The position numbers and the translations under genes were made by a program. Under the pieces are notes generated by a model that was not told where the DNA came from, searched no databases, and saw only the letters and a list, made by a program, of their open reading frames with translations. This document shows, piece by piece, positions 1-12,361 of a DNA stretch of 64,000 nucleotides. This stretch comes from Carnegiea gigantea (taxonomy: Eukaryota; Streptophyta; Magnoliopsida; Caryophyllales; Cactaceae): contig JAKOGI010000362.1 of assembly GCA_029747015.1 (NCBI GenBank), positions 239,501 to 303,500 on the forward strand. Reading direction: 5' to 3'. Each line of letters begins with the position of its first letter. Within the stretch, counting starts at the first letter, position 1.

Positions 1-1755
1 AAAGCGATATTGATAAAACATATGCAGTGTCATCCATAGGTCACCCTACCAAATGGGACACACCAAACACCCCAATGTTAAAACCATAGTAAGGCATGAC
101 TTTCCTTAACAAATGGTGAGTAAGCAAGACTGGTAGGACCTCACTTTAGGATAAAGTGGAACACTCCCCTCAATGTATTTGGAAAATGTAATAAGGTTAC
201 ACTCAATACTCCGTCCAGTCAAGCAAACTACCCTATGCTTGGTAAAGTTCTCAATTCTCCACCACTTGGTGCAAAATGCAATATGTCAATCATGAGGACT
301 TGCATTTAAGGTTGTAATAAGGCTAAGGTAAAGGGTGAGAAGTGGAATAATTTAGGGAAAGTGGAGCTATCAGCCAAAAGACTAGGGAGCGAGAACACTT
401 CCACAACCAACGCTAAGATTACAACTTCACACCATAATTGCAAATCGAGCAACAATCCCACAAAAACCTCAAAGGAGGGATCAAACAAGCTTATTGCAAC
501 GGTCTCATGCTAACCACCTTATTCGCAACTTCTCTATTTCTCTTTTTTTAATTTATTTTCTTTTTTTTCCTTTTTTTCCAAAGAGAGGCAAAAATATAAA
601 AATGTGGATAAAGTTAGAGATATCAAAAATCAATTTGCAATCCCCTAACATAGACCACTAATATAGTGCCCAAATTGAATTGACTTCCTAAACATGCCCA
701 ACTACCATGTGGAAGTGTCGCCCCACTAGACCTTGACAAGGGTGAAGAGGGTATACATAGGCCAAGTGTATAGTGGATGAGTTACAACAAAAAAGACATG
801 GGAAAGGCATAAAGGGCTGGCCAAGGAAGTAGTAAGCAACAATGGGTGACTTTTTAGCTCATGTAGTTATTCGAACAAAGATTGCCTCAATCATATTAAC
901 ACATGCAAATGCTAACTGTGATTTCAAAGAGAACAAGACCAAGTTCTAGAGATGCATCATGAAGGAGTCACACAAAAGAGGAGGTAGAAACTATATGTAA
1001 TGAATAGTCATTAGGCTCAAAAATCTCACCAGTAAACCTACCACAATCGATGGACTTACACCAACATATGTCCCACTTATCAAAGTTGGTCGAGTCAAAC
1101 CACATGAATCTCAAGGGCAATTAGCATGTAACATAAGGTGGAGAGACTACGAATGACAAAGTCAAACACAATTTTCATAGAACTCACACTAAAACCAGTC
1201 ACGCCTCAACACATAACCATCATGATCAGTAAGTCATCACCCCTTTCATTCTCATCATAAGAGGGGTTTTCACAAATATTTTTTTTCTCTCATTTTTTTG
1301 TTTCTTTGTTTTTGAATAAAATAAAGCTAACTAAGAAAGTGACAAAACACATAAAGGATAATGAAGAGTAAGGTGAGAGATGGTACCTAGAAAGCTTACG
1401 AATGCCCAACTCGATCACGTCTCCTTTTGTGATGCAAAATCTAACCTATATGCTCTAAAGTACATGCTCTAATAAACGAAAAATGTAAAAATAACCTAAT
1501 AAAACTATATGAAGTTCGATCTAGATGATGCGAATGCAGGGGATGTCAAACGATCCAATCCTAGGATCCACAATTTCACCCAAAGAGCGACAAGTTTACC
1601 CTCCCATGCTTGAGATTTTCATCATCCTCAATGAAAAGGACGCAGAAAAAGAGCAATAGAAGGGGTAAACGCAGCGATCCAAGGGTGAAAAGGGGAGGGA
1701 GAAGGGTGACACTAGTTTTTGTTTTTATTTTTTTTGAAAGCAATAAATGTCTTAG
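1..1755 (-). mobile_element. Athila-like non-coding spacer (3' of gag-protease remnant)
   Basis: No convincing coding sequence on either strand; the short open frames have no family features. The stretch at 1590-1660 resembles 7795-7865 of the plus-strand Athila-like element (both have a 'ccatgcttg' block followed by 'cctcaatg' and an A/G-rich run), so I read the region as decayed spacer of an Athila-type retrotransposon. Polypyrimidine runs occur at 537-580 and 1279-1312. The similarity to 7800 is same-strand although the flanking gag is on the minus strand, so an inversion or a second element may be involved. Confidence 0.4.
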
Positions 1756-1765
1756 GTTGCCTCCC
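1755..1765 (-). other. Conserved GGGAGGCAACC motif of Athila-type elements
   Basis: Read on the minus strand this is GGGAGGCAACC, preceded by 'gcgcttctt'. The same motif lies on the plus strand at 8558-8569 in the neighbouring element. It is a recurrent landmark between coding and spacer DNA of Athila/Tat-type Ty3/Gypsy elements, and supports the orientation of each element. Confidence 0.5.
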
Positions 1766-1804
1766 AAGAAGCGCTTATTTTAGGTCCTAAGCTTGACCCT
1801 TACC

Positions 1805-4228
1805 TCAAGAGTGAGATGATGACAACATGGGGGAAGTGTCTGCCTCCCAAGAAAGCCCTCTAAAAGTTGGAGTAGCCAATTGAGGGGGAGAGGGCAAGAC
1901 TGTCGTCCTCATATGCAGTCCTCTATCCCAATCACTCAACTCGACTCCAAAAATGGTTGGAGGAGGGCTGGAAACAAGAGGGGTTGCAGGAGCGGATGGG
2001 GCAACAGGGGTGGGTAGTGATGTGGGTGAAGAGAAATGAAACTCGTCCTTTTCACTACACATCGTGAAGGACATGGTGCCGGCCTACACGTCGATCACTG
2101 GCCCCGCAGTCACAAGGAACGGTCGAACTAAAATGAGGGGGATCGGGAAGTTCTCATCCATGTCAAGGACAACAAAGTCACATGGAACGAAGAACTTGCC
2201 CACCTGGACAGGAACATCATCCAAAATGCCAACAGGTTGCCTGGTGGAGCAATCTGCTAGCTGAACAGTTAATGTGGTGGGCTTAAGGTCCAGTAGATGC
2301 AGCTTCTTGCAGAGAGAGAGGCATTAAGCTCACACTCGTGCCCAGATCACAAAGGGATCTCTCAATCTGCATATCTCCTATGCAGCATGGGATAGAGAAG
2401 CTACCGGGACCCTGCAGTTTGGAAGGTGACCGCTTTTGTAGAAGTGCGCTGCAGGATTCTCCAATGGGGGCCACTGAAGCATCCCTAAGGTCTCCCTTCT
2501 TGGACAGGAGCTCTCTCAAAAACTTCAAATGGGCAGGTGCATCCTTGAGAGCTTCCAGGAAGGGGCTACTGACATAGATTCGGCATAGGGTATCCAGGAA
2601 TCGTGCGAATCTGGGTTCAAGCTGAGATAGCTTAGACCATGCTAGTCTCTGAGAGAAAGGCACTGGGGGCTGGTAAGTACGAGCAGGAGGTGGAGGACTA
2701 GGGTCCCCAGCAAAACTCAGATTCTCTTCTTTCTTCTTCCCCTCTATTCCTGCAGAATTAGAAACTGGAGCTACCTCCTGAAGAACCATCACCGGGCTCT
2801 CCTTTAACCCCTCTCCCATCGTGGAGATGGCATTGACGTCACCTCAGGGGTTAGTCTCGAGATGGCTTGGGAGACGCCCCTGAGGCCGAGACAGGTGGCT
2901 CACCTGTTAAGCGATCTGGGCATCCGTTGTCTTCGGATGGGCAACCAAGGCATTGAGCCTGGAGGTCAGTAAATTGACTGATTCACCAAGACCTTCATTA
3001 GTCTTGGTCTGAGTTGATATGAAGCGCTCCATGAGACTCTCCAGATGTGATGTGGGTTGAGGAGGTGGAGGGGACGGGGTGGAGAGAGCTCTATACTGAA
3101 ACCCCGGTGGCTGCATAGCATGTTGAGATGGAGGGTTGGGATTTTTGTAGAGAGGGTTGGGGTGACTCCTCCATCGCAAACCTTGAGCATTTGGGTAGGA
3201 ATTGTTTTGTGGTGTGGGGTTGAAGTTATGTACGGCGTTAACGTAGTCAATGAAGAAGGGACCATTGAAGCACTCGGCGGATGTGTGCCCTTGCACACCA
3301 CAAGTCTCACAGACCGTGTACATCCCAGCTGGAATTGCGGAACTGCCTAGAGTGGAAGAAGTCCCTATCCTATCAAGCCTCTGGGCTAATGCGTCCACTC
3401 TGCTGGCTAAGAGCGTGACAGCATCGACGTCATGCTTACCGCCACTTCTCCTCGGGGTGGCTCTCTCGCTTGACCAGTGATAGGTGTTGGAGGCCATCTC
3501 CTCCAACAGAGCCATCGCTGCCTCAATAGATTTCCCATAAGAGCTCCTCCTACAGCGGCATCTATTGGTATCTTGACTGACTGTTCTAGTCCATTATAGA
3601 ATGTCTGGACTAGAAGCCAGTCAGGCACACCATGGTGAGGGCATTGCCACTGGAGATCCTTGAATCTCTCCCAAGTTTCATAAAGGGACTCCCCATCCCT
3701 CTAGGTGAAAGAGGTGATCTCAGTCCTCAGCCTCGCAGTTTTCCCAGGTGGAAAGTATTTGCTGAGGAATGCCCTTAAAAGACCCTCCCAAGTGGTGAAT
3801 GAGTTTGGTTCCTCATTCTGCAGCTAATTACTGGCCCTGTCCCTCAGTGAGAAAGGGAAGAGCCGCAGCCGAATTGCCTCTGTGGATACCTAGTTGATCT
3901 TAATGGTGTCGCACTGCGCAAGGAATTTGCGAAGATGCGCATTGGGGTTATCTGCAGGGTGCCCACCAAACTGATCCCGCTCCACGAAGGTGATAAGCGC
4001 AGGACTGAGTTCGAAGTTGTTAGCTTCGACCGTCGGGTTCACAATAGATGATGTGATACCCGACGCTTGCGGCAGGGCGTAATCGCGTAACACCTGTTGG
4101 TCTTGCCTAGCCATCACCGCTTCTACTTTCTTCCTCCTTCTCGCTTCTTCGCTATGCCTGCGTGCTGCTGCTTCTATCTCAGCATCCAATGGGATAAGGT
4201 CTTGGTCCCTTTGACTCCTCCTGCGCAT
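1805..4228 (-). pseudogene. Athila-like gag-protease polyprotein, broken
   Basis: Retrotransposon capsid and protease, read from 4228 downwards. The N-terminal part (4228-3890) begins MRRRSQRDQD, has a charged helical stretch, and ends at a stop just after CDTIKIN, the start of the retrotransposon gag fold. The gag fold continues in other frames to about 3400. A CX2CX4HX4C zinc knuckle (CETCGVQGHTSAEC) lies at 3270-3311. A proline-rich linker follows, then an aspartic-protease core with CDLGTS (catalytic Asp at 2346-2348) and LMPL. A final open stretch at 2074-1805 (MSFTMCSEKD) is the protease tail. At least two stops and several frame changes separate these blocks. RT, RNase H and integrase are absent; the spacer begins directly after the protease. 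The order gag-knuckle-protease and the wording of the protease motif fit the Athila lineage of Ty3/Gypsy. Confidence 0.85.
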
Positions 4229-4357
4229 ACAAAAGCAGACACTACCACGGCATAACAGTTTCTAGCAAGAATAGGAAGAAATATAAACTAAAAAAAAAGA
4301 AAAAGAAAAGCCTAGTGTAGAGTATTCGAATCGGTTCTAATATTGGAAGGCGCAAGT

Positions 4358-4375
4358 TCCCTGGCAACAGCGCCA
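4358..4375 (-). other. Primer-binding site, tRNA-Asp type
   Basis: On the minus strand this reads TGGCGCTGTTGCCAGGGA, close to the tRNA-Asp-complementary primer site usual in Athila and Tat elements. It sits 130 bases upstream of the gag start on the same strand, as expected just inside a 5' LTR. Confidence 0.8.
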
Positions 4376-5699
4376 AGAACATGTTCGTCTTAAATTTATG
4401 CCGTAAGTGCATGGCGTAGCCGTAGCTAGTACACGGCAAGTACGGGTCGTATCCACAAGAAACTCGCTTCCAACTAGTAGAACTAATTAGATCGCTCAAT
4501 TTAGGTGATCACAGTTGTTGGTTTGGGATTAAAAAAACTAAGGGAAACGCTAACGACCAAGTAATAAAATAAACAGCAGAATAACAATCACCTAGGCTGG
4601 AATTAACGGCGCAACTATGTCAGCGAATCAATTATTAGCCCCAGCAAACAAACCCAAGCATGCATTATGAATGGATAGATTGTCAGTTAGGTCCATCTCT
4701 TCCCTCTCTCGAGGGTCGAAAACTAATCCTACAACTAAAGTCACCTATTCTCATGGGGCCAAAAGTCGAAGGATTACAAGATTTACAATCTTGAATCCCA
4801 ACTAGAATCTTAATTATTTTCATGTTAAAATCTAATTGTCTACTAAGTCGCACTAAGTAAAGGTTTCGTCTCTCAACATTCCCCTAAACCCTGGTAAAAA
4901 TGGATGAATGCTCTTTCAAGCAATTCATCAAGTATGTGGCATGCATAGTAGAAATCGCAAACAAACAAGGGGAAAGTAAGGGTTGGGGCTAATCAATAAT
5001 TCAACAACACATAGTCGGCGTTAATCCCAACCCAAGTGGGGAAATTTAGCCTAGAATCATCTTTTTAACAACAACTACAACATTCAATTCAATAACCATA
5101 ACAAACCCTAAAATAATAAATAACTAGAGAGGACAATTGAGAGAAAAGAACCTGGAATTAATCGAATGAATTAAAGCAGAGTAATCTTCAATCCAATAAT
5201 GAGATCCAAAAGTATAATAAATGAAGTCCTAAAATCATCTAAGCAAAGTTATGGGAAAGAAACTTCGGATAGAAAACTAAACAAAAGACTAAGCATAAAC
5301 TAAAAAAGCCCCCCTTTAAACATAACCCGCGATCGAAACTTAAAGGCGGCCGCTACAGGGGTGGCACAGCCCCCCCGTGCCGTTTCTCTGTCCTATTCTT
5401 CCGGCGTTGTGTGCTTGGCATGGGCGTGCTGCATGGCACGGTGCTCCCGTGCCATTCTTTTGACCACGTCCCGACCTCTCTTTTGCCTTGAAGCGCGTTC
5501 CCTTAGCCCTCCTTTCTACCAATACTAGCATATCTTTTTGTCTTTCCAGTGAAAACTCCTGAAAACACGAAATGTCATAATATAAGCGCAATTTACACTA
5601 AAGGAGGCTAATTCGACCCTTCCCTTAGTAAGATTGAACATGAAAACACTGAGAGAAGGGGTCGATTAGGGGCTAAAATGAGGTCAAAATAGAGGTTCA
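4376..5699 (-). repeat. 5' LTR of the minus-strand Athila-like element
   Basis: Begins next to the primer site, so its inner end is fixed within a few bases (probably 4381, minus strand ending in GAACA). The outer end is inferred at about 5699, where the minus strand starts TGAACC and plus-strand integrase homology begins. Related fragments occur at 19110-19679 (same 'tggtatccaca' type block) and 42500-43390, which supports a dispersed LTR. Open frames inside (for example 5340-5591) are non-coding. Confidence 0.65.
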
Positions 5700-7110
5700 T
5701 TACTTCCCATAGACGACTCCTTCCCGGATGATTAACTAATTGCAATATCTCACCAAGCCACTCCATGGTATGCTAATTTGGTGAATTCCAAGGTGTGTGG
5801 AGTAATGCCACCACGGTTGTCTTATCAACAAAAGAAGAAATTTATTTTAGATGTGAAATATTATGTGTGGGAGGAGCCTCTTCTCTACAATTTATGTGGA
5901 GGTGGTGTTTATAGAAGATGTTTGCCGGAAGATGGGGTTCATAGTGTTCTTCACTATTGCCATGCTTTAACTTATGGTGGATACTTTGGACCAGACAAGA
6001 CCATTGCTAAGGTGCTTCAGGCGGTTTCTATTTACCCACTCTCTTCAAATATGCAAGAACCTTTGTCATGACTTGTGATCGATGCAAACGGACAGGGAAT
6101 ATTTCAGAAAGGCCTGAAATGCCTCAAAGTGGGATTCTTGAGGTAGAACTTTTTGACATTTGGGGATGGACTTCATGAGTCCATTTCCTCCTTCTCATAA
6201 TAATCTTTACATTCTAGTGACAGTTGATTATGTCTTTAAGTATGTAGAAGTCATTGCCTCTCCTATTAATGACTCTAAGGTGGTAATCAAGTTTCTTAAA
6301 AAGAACATCTTTACAAGATTTGGCACACCGAGAGCTTTTTTAAGTGACAATAAGACTCATTTTTGTAACAAGCCACTTGAGTCTCTCTTAAAGAAGTGTG
6401 GGGTTTTTCTTAAGATCGCTACGTCTTATCATCCTCTAACAAGTGGTCAAGTTGGGTTATCTAATTTGGGAGTTGAAGAACATTTTGGAGAAAATGGTGG
6501 ATTGGTCCCAAAAAAAATTGGTTTATGAAGCTTGATGATGCTCTTTGGGCTTACCAGACTGCTTACAAAACTCCCATAGGCACTACTCTATACCGATTAG
6601 TGTTCGGGAAGTCTTATCATTTACCGATTGAGTTAGAACACAAAGCGTATTGGGCAATTAGAACTCTTAACTTTAATCATAAAGCTGCCGGTGAGAAGAG
6701 GATATTGCAATTGAATGAGCTAGATGAGTGGTGTTTAGACGCCTATGAAAGCTCCAAAATATACAAGGAGGGGATCAAGCAATGGCATGACAAGCATATC
6801 ATCGAGAAGAGGTTTGACGACGGTGACTTGGTCCTAATGTTCAATTCTAAGTTGAGGTTATTCCCAGGGAAGCTGAGATCCCGATGGTTGAAGTCATAAA
6901 GCCCTTTCCTTATGGAGCTGTAGAGGTATGGAGTGAGTTCACCGATGCATTCAAAGTCAATGGGCTATCTTAAGTCTTATTTTGTGAGGCAACCCATTAA
7001 CAAGCCCGCTGTCCACACTCTTACTGATCCCGAGCCTCACAAAAGTGAAGGTCGAGCTCTCGACTTTAAAAGAGCACTTATAAAAGTGAAGGTCAAGCCC
7101 TCGTAAAAGG
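5700..7110 (+). pseudogene. Athila-like integrase end of pol, broken
   Basis: 3' end of a Ty3/Gypsy polyprotein. Homology starts at about 5700 in frame with 5763 (IDDSFPDD, stop at 5733, then ATPWYANLVN). The N-terminal zinc-binding region (H-C-H, then CDRC at about 6070-6085) is split by a stop at 6069. A frame change near 6162 leads into the catalytic core 6160-6528. Core acidic residues: Asp in TVDY (residue 23 of that frame) and Asp in LSDN (residue 63). The third position, 35 residues further on, is Gly (GQVG) where Glu is expected, so the DD35E triad is lost. The C-terminal part 6525-6899 has [26 protein letters not shown] and GKLRSRW, typical of the Athila lineage. The tail (FPYGAVEVWS) continues out of frame to about 7110. 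Confidence 0.88.
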
Positions 7111-9271
7111 GGTAAGCCTTTGAATTCATAACCTGCATTGACCACATAGCCACCCTTATTATGTATGATTTATCCTTTGCCACTCCCTTTGAGCATTGAC
7201 ACGTTTTTATTGATGCAAACCTATAGTATGATCCTTGGCCAAATACATGTCTTGGCCCTTTAGCCAAGACTATAGAGTTTCATTTATTGATTGGGATCTC
7301 ATGTGCCAAATACATATCGTACCCCTTTAGCCAAGACTATAAAGTTTCATTAATTGATTGGTATCTCATGTACCAAATATTCATGCAAAGAATCATTGGG
7401 TAATCGAATTGCAATCAACATGATGGACAAAACATGAAACACATTTCAAAAACTTACAATCAAACATTTTATATACAAATGGGTATAACAAAGGGTTAAC
7501 ATAAGCCAAAGAAAACTACTTAGTCTAAAGACTAATCATTGAAGGATTTTTATTTCTTTTTCCTCTTTTTCTTTTTTTCTTTTTTTCCTTAGTTTTTTGA
7601 AATTTTATGCATGCTAAGCCTAAAATGCAACGAAAAGTTGAAAATGCTAAAATAAAACTAAAACTAAGAAAAGAAACCTAAAATAGAAAGAAAAACTAAA
7701 TGATCAACTAAAAATGCAAACTAATCCTAAATGCATGACCTAAAATGCAAACTATTCACACACCCATATCACACACATATTCACAACCAAATGCACAACT
7801 TCCCCATGCTTGGACATATCATTGTCCTCAATGCAAGGACATAACAATCAGTGGGGAAGAAAAAGAGCAACTAAAAAGGAGGAAGAGGGGGAAAAGAAGG
7901 TGGGTAGGGTTGAGAAATATATCAATCACGCCAAGTCTCCAAACGATCCCTAAAGTTTTGGAGATATTGGATCTAGGAAGCAATCATCCCACAGAGCTCA
8001 TCATGCCGCTCCTAAACATAGTCACAGAGTGCGGAATGCTCAGGTTTATAAGCTCGGGAGGATGCTTACTCCTTTTGGATTGATTAAAGGGTATCATGCA
8101 AACAAGTAAAATTAGAGGATGAGGACGGTTGGGATGAGCTAGAAGCCCTTGGGTGAGTAGGGAGTGGAGGTGGTGTGGGTTATATTAATAATTGGATTAT
8201 TAAATTCTACTTCAACCCCCTTCCGCCCCCCTAAATTTCATAAAATAGGGAATGTAGAATATAAAACTGCAATTCAGAGGAGGAGCAGATTAAAGCAAGG
8301 AGTGTAGATTAAAACTGCAGTTCATAAACGCCAAAAGCAAATGAAATATGATCAAAACATTTCATTTTTAGGGAGGTTGAAGAGTAGCATGTGCAGATTA
8401 ATAAATATATATTGAACATATTTTTTACTATATATTTATTAATGTGACTCTTAAGAGTATGTGCTCATCCCCCCAACTCACTTAAGGGCTTCTAGTTCAT
8501 ATTTCATTTGATTGTATATAGTGCTTAGGGGAGTGCAGATTATAACATGCGTATTTAGGGAGGCAACCCAAGTTTTCCCTTTACTAGTTTTTCTTTGATT
8601 ATATATAGTGCATTTATTATTTTTAAAAACAAAGAAGAAAAGAAAAAAAATCATCAATAAAAAGAGCAAAAACGGAGAGGAAAAAGAAGGAAAAAAGAAG
8701 AAACGCCAGAAAAAAAACTAATAAGAGAGTTTTAGAAGCTCTAAACAGAAACTACCATGGGCACCTAGTGGTGTCTAACTCGGTCCATGGTGCCCTTGCC
8801 ATAAATCACAAAAATTTTCTAAAACAGAGCTGACCACGGAGGGTTCGTGGTGGACCCTATGGTCCGTGGCTGTTGTCTCTGTCCGCGGTCAAGGGTTTTT
8901 CACGCCCTTTGACCCAACGTCTCTAATTCTTCTTCAACCTTTCGACTCTCTCTCTCTCTCTCTCTTTCTCTCTCTATGCTCTCTCTGTCTCTCTCTATAA
9001 CCTCTACAACCATCCACCTTCACACCTTCAACTTTTACTCAAATTTCCTTTAGTTTTCTCTTTTCTTGTCTTCTTTCTCTTATATTCTACCTATTTACAT
9101 ACCCAGACCTTCAACAACCCATGTTCACGTTCCAATCTTTCAAAATTTCCCATTTTCTTCCATATTTCATTCTTATTAGCCTTAATTTTCACAAAAATTT
9201 CATTTTCCACCATTTTCTTCCCATTTCTACTTAGTGTTTAGAGCATTCACACACATCTACTCTCCATAACC
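7111..9271 (+). mobile_element. Spacer of the plus-strand Athila-like element
   Basis: Non-coding DNA between integrase and the ORF-1/env-like gene, a position where Athila elements carry a long spacer. It contains a polypyrimidine tract (7548-7595), an A-rich block (7620-7735), the GGGAGGCAACCC landmark at 8558-8569, and a CT-rich run at 8947-8998. A local repeat of 'ctaagactataaagtttcatt' type occurs at about 7264 and 7330. I see no coding sequence. Confidence 0.6.
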
Positions 9272-10227
9272 ATGGTACCCAAGAAGAAAGCAAGGACAAC
9301 TGAAGAGGCGGGAATGTCAAGTTAAGCACCCCAACGTGCACCCCGAACCTCCTGAACCTCAACCAGTGTGAGAAACCAAGGTAATATCCCTAACCTCCTT
9401 TGTTTAACCCATCCGAACATGTTGCTAGATATAATGTTTTGAGTAGTAAGGTAGTTGTTGCTACTCTTTATTATGATGAGGATTTGTTGACTCGATTGGG
9501 TTTGTTAGATGACATTCATTGGTTGTTTGCTCAGGGAGGCATGGGTCAATTTTTAGAAATTAGGGACCACACTTATCGAGACATCACTCTTGAGTTTTTA
9601 AGTACATTGCATGTGAAGGTCATGAGCGGCCCTCATTGTTAAGAAGGATACATTTCCTTCTACCTCAATATGGAGTTTTATGGGTTTAATTTCAATGCCT
9701 TCAATGGCATATTTGATTTTCCACCCAGTATGGACTTGTCTTATCGCCATGTACCCGAAGACTTTAAGCCAAATGCGTTTTGGAATGAAATTTCTGGGGA
9801 TTATTGGCATGATACAAGCAATTCTAAAGGCACCGTTATTAGAAATCATTGTATTCGAGTGATCCAGAGATTATTTACTTGTGGTTTGTTTGGTAGGGAG
9901 GATAGTTTGAATGTGTCTTACCTATCTGAGTTATATTTCTTATATAACATGCTCCAGGGTGATTGTCTTGATCTAGGTTCTTTCTTGGTCAGTCAGTTAT
10001 ATAGTGCAGCCACTAGTTCCGCACAGAAGATTGTGATTGGGGGCCTCATTACCACCATTGTTAGGTCTGTTAGTATTGACCCGAACCCTGATGATAGAGT
10101 TCTCGGTTCTAAGCGGTTGAACTTAGCCGTTTTTAAACAAATGAGGTTTTGTAAGGTGGAGGATGGGCGTGTTTGTTGGATTTATCTTGGGAATCGACTT
10201 ATACCTCTCCCTAGTGTTGACCGGTGA
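9272..10227 (+). pseudogene. Athila ORF-1 / env-like gene, broken
   Basis: Third gene of Athila-type elements, downstream of pol; its role is unproven (sometimes called env-like, or 'Arabidopsis retrotransposon ORF-1'). An ATG at 9272 begins MVPKKKARTTEE, a basic start usual for these genes, and runs into a TAA at 9323. A different frame carries the main body: 9400-9639, one in-frame TAA at 9640, then 9643-10227. The body has the family look: 'LLDDIHWLFAQGGMGQFLEI', a Trp-containing block (AFWNEISGDYW) and 'LSELYFLYNMLQG'. Only one stop interrupts about 275 codons, so the gene decayed less than the adjacent integrase. No signal peptide or transmembrane segment is evident. A (GA)n run follows 120 bases downstream. 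Confidence 0.72.
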
Positions 10228-10344
10228 CCGCACCACCCTCTTGAATCGGACCAATCTTTACTTTTTATGAGGTGATGAAGAGTTGGCGTCTTCACGGGAG
10301 AAGGGGCATCTACCCTTCATCCTTCTTCCGTGCCAGACCTGGGG

Positions 10345-10398
<54 letters not shown>
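10345..10398. repeat. (GA)n microsatellite
   Basis: About 27 GA units with one interruption at 10360. Confidence 0.97.
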
Positions 10399-10400
<2 letters not shown>

Positions 10401-11681
10401 GGAGACCAGGCGGCAGCGGTGAGGTGCGACAGTGCCCGAGCAGTTTGCAGCATCACCACTGGCCAGGCTCGAGCATGGTGTCATGCGAGGTAGCGTCTAT
10501 GAAGCTAGGGTTTTGAAACCCTGTGCGCCACCATCGCGACTGCCAGCATTGGCGGTTGGGCGCGATTCGGATGACAAGGTAAGACAGAGAGATTTCCTAA
10601 AATTGCTGATCCTAGAGGATTGCTATTTAAACAATAGGCAATTGTTAGCTATCTTTTAATTATTAGCTATTACCGATTGAGTTAATTGTTTGAAGAAAAT
10701 ATGCTTAATCAAATTAGTTTTTGATTAGATAATTTATACAAAAATGATGGAAGGTTACATATTTTTATTTTTCTTATTATTTCTCCCATCCTTATCATTG
10801 TTATTATCATTATACTTAAACAACTCCATAATAAATAAAAACTCGTGCATTCTACATATAAGAAAACTACAACAATGCACATTTTTCATAGTTCAAAATA
10901 TTTCATTGATTGGAGTTTTTTTTTCTTTTTGGACTGAACACAATAAAACCATGGTTATATATACTAGAGAAAAATCTTGAATATGCCTGCATACATCTTT
11001 TTCATATTCCATTATTCTCGTATAGTTTAGGGAGGGGGGGACACCAAGTTCATCTAGTTCAGGTGTTTTGGAACTTGGAAGACCATATTTTGAAGATTGC
11101 CTCCCTAATTTTTTTCATTGATAATATCATTAGTAGGTTCAAGTAAACTTTAATTTTCTAAATCAACAATTCCAATGAAAATTTGTAAATATTACAAATT
11201 TCTAGATGGTTGTTGCAAGAATTTAAATCTGCATGAAATGACACAAATATAGTACAACAACAACTATATGTGTGAATTCTGCTTTCACGAAGCCTAAAGA
11301 GATATGTTTATAGATAGTCTTACCCCTACAATCACTTGTCCAAGCAGAAAAATCGATTCCAAGAGACCCACAAAATCATTTTTTTTTAAGGTATGGAAGA
11401 GGGCCCAAATCCACAAAATAAATTTTTAGAAAAATCTTTTGTTGAGATGAAAACTTTTGAAACATATTAGAAAATAGAAACGTTATATAAAAAATGGAGC
11501 ATCACTTGTTAAAAAATACATAATATGAAAAATTAGGTGCGTCAAACACAAACAAATGCTTATTAGTAATTTATGTAGGATGGTCTAAGTTGTTTGACAC
11601 TTATGTTCGTTAGTAAGATCTTTATTTCAAGTCTTGTGAATTAAAAAAAACTGTGACAGAAAAGTTATATCCCTTCATGGC

Positions 11682-11683
<2 letters not shown>
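10399..11683. other. Non-coding DNA, no gene seen
   Basis: AT-rich sequence after a short GC-rich stretch (10399-10580). Open frames here have low-complexity or hydrophobic AT-driven translations and no family features. The last part, 11560-11680, matches 29440-29550 upstream of the best JIP-like copy and belongs to the segmental duplication. Confidence 0.6.
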
Positions 11684-11718
<35 letters not shown>

Positions 11719-11779
11719 ATGTATCTATAAAGTATTTCTCTCTCTAGCTGAGAGCTTCTCTCTCTCTCTCTCTCTCTCT
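11684..11779. repeat. (TC)n microsatellites
   Basis: Two TC runs (11684-11711 and 11756-11779) separated by a TA-rich stretch. They sit where the homologous locus at 29560-30270 has its promoter, 5' UTR and first intron, so copy 1 has lost its promoter. Confidence 0.95.
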
Positions 11780-11791
11780 AGAGAAGCAGCC

Positions 11792-12361
11792 ATGGCAAGT
11801 AACAGTATAATCTGGCTCAGTTACACTGCCACGCATCTGTCACCATTACCAACCTTAGCCGAGGTAACCTAAAGCATGTGTATGGAGACAAATCCTTGAA
11901 TATAATACTATTTTTTTGTGACCGCGAACCCGAAAGGGTATGTGACCTATGAGAGCACCAATGTCCAAGGAGGACCCTCTAACCATGCGAGGGTCTTGGC
12001 TTGGAATGTGCCTGTTCATGGTAATCACGTGTGTATAAATCTCATTACCTTTTCGCATAGGTCCTAAGCTAGTCCTATGCAGTACAAGGGCAAGAAATAG
12101 AATAAGCCTCGTTACTACTTTACCTCATTCGTTTTAAAATTAATTATGACCTGTACACATGTTTCTATAAATCATATTATTTGAAGGTTTATGTGGAATG
12201 TCAGGCCAAAGGAACTATAACAACCATTCCTGTTGATAAGATTACAAGAAAGTGAAAGCCTCCAAGAGTTCATCTACTCCATCAAGGCTAGCCCAATGGC
12301 TGTGACTGAGGCAATCGCCGATACTTCACCACTTGGTTGTGATTTTGCTGTGTACAACTAG
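11792..12361 (+). pseudogene. JIP23-like gene, copy 1, decayed
   Basis: Decayed copy of the gene at 30277-30856. An ATG at 11792 precedes blocks clearly matching that copy: 'ccgaggtaacctaaagc', the Pro-Glu-Gly-Tyr-Val region and the 'accaatgtccaaggagga' segment. A deletion of about 30 bases removes part of the middle, and frame changes follow. The codon that is a stop in copy 2 (TAA) is still CAA here. The exon end is best placed before the GTGTGTATA near 12029. After an intron the last exon starts at 12187 and ends with TAG at 12359-12361; it also has indels. Promoter and 5' UTR are missing. Pseudogene. Confidence 0.7.

Noticed and set aside
306..2577. Short open frames on both strands in the Athila spacer and opposite the protease (for example 306-488, 2338-2577)
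   Set aside because: Spacer or antisense shadows of the gag-protease remnant, with no family features.
10744..11146. Hydrophobic open frames 10744-10980 and 10910-11146
   Set aside because: AT-driven translations with overlapping frames and no homology I recognise.
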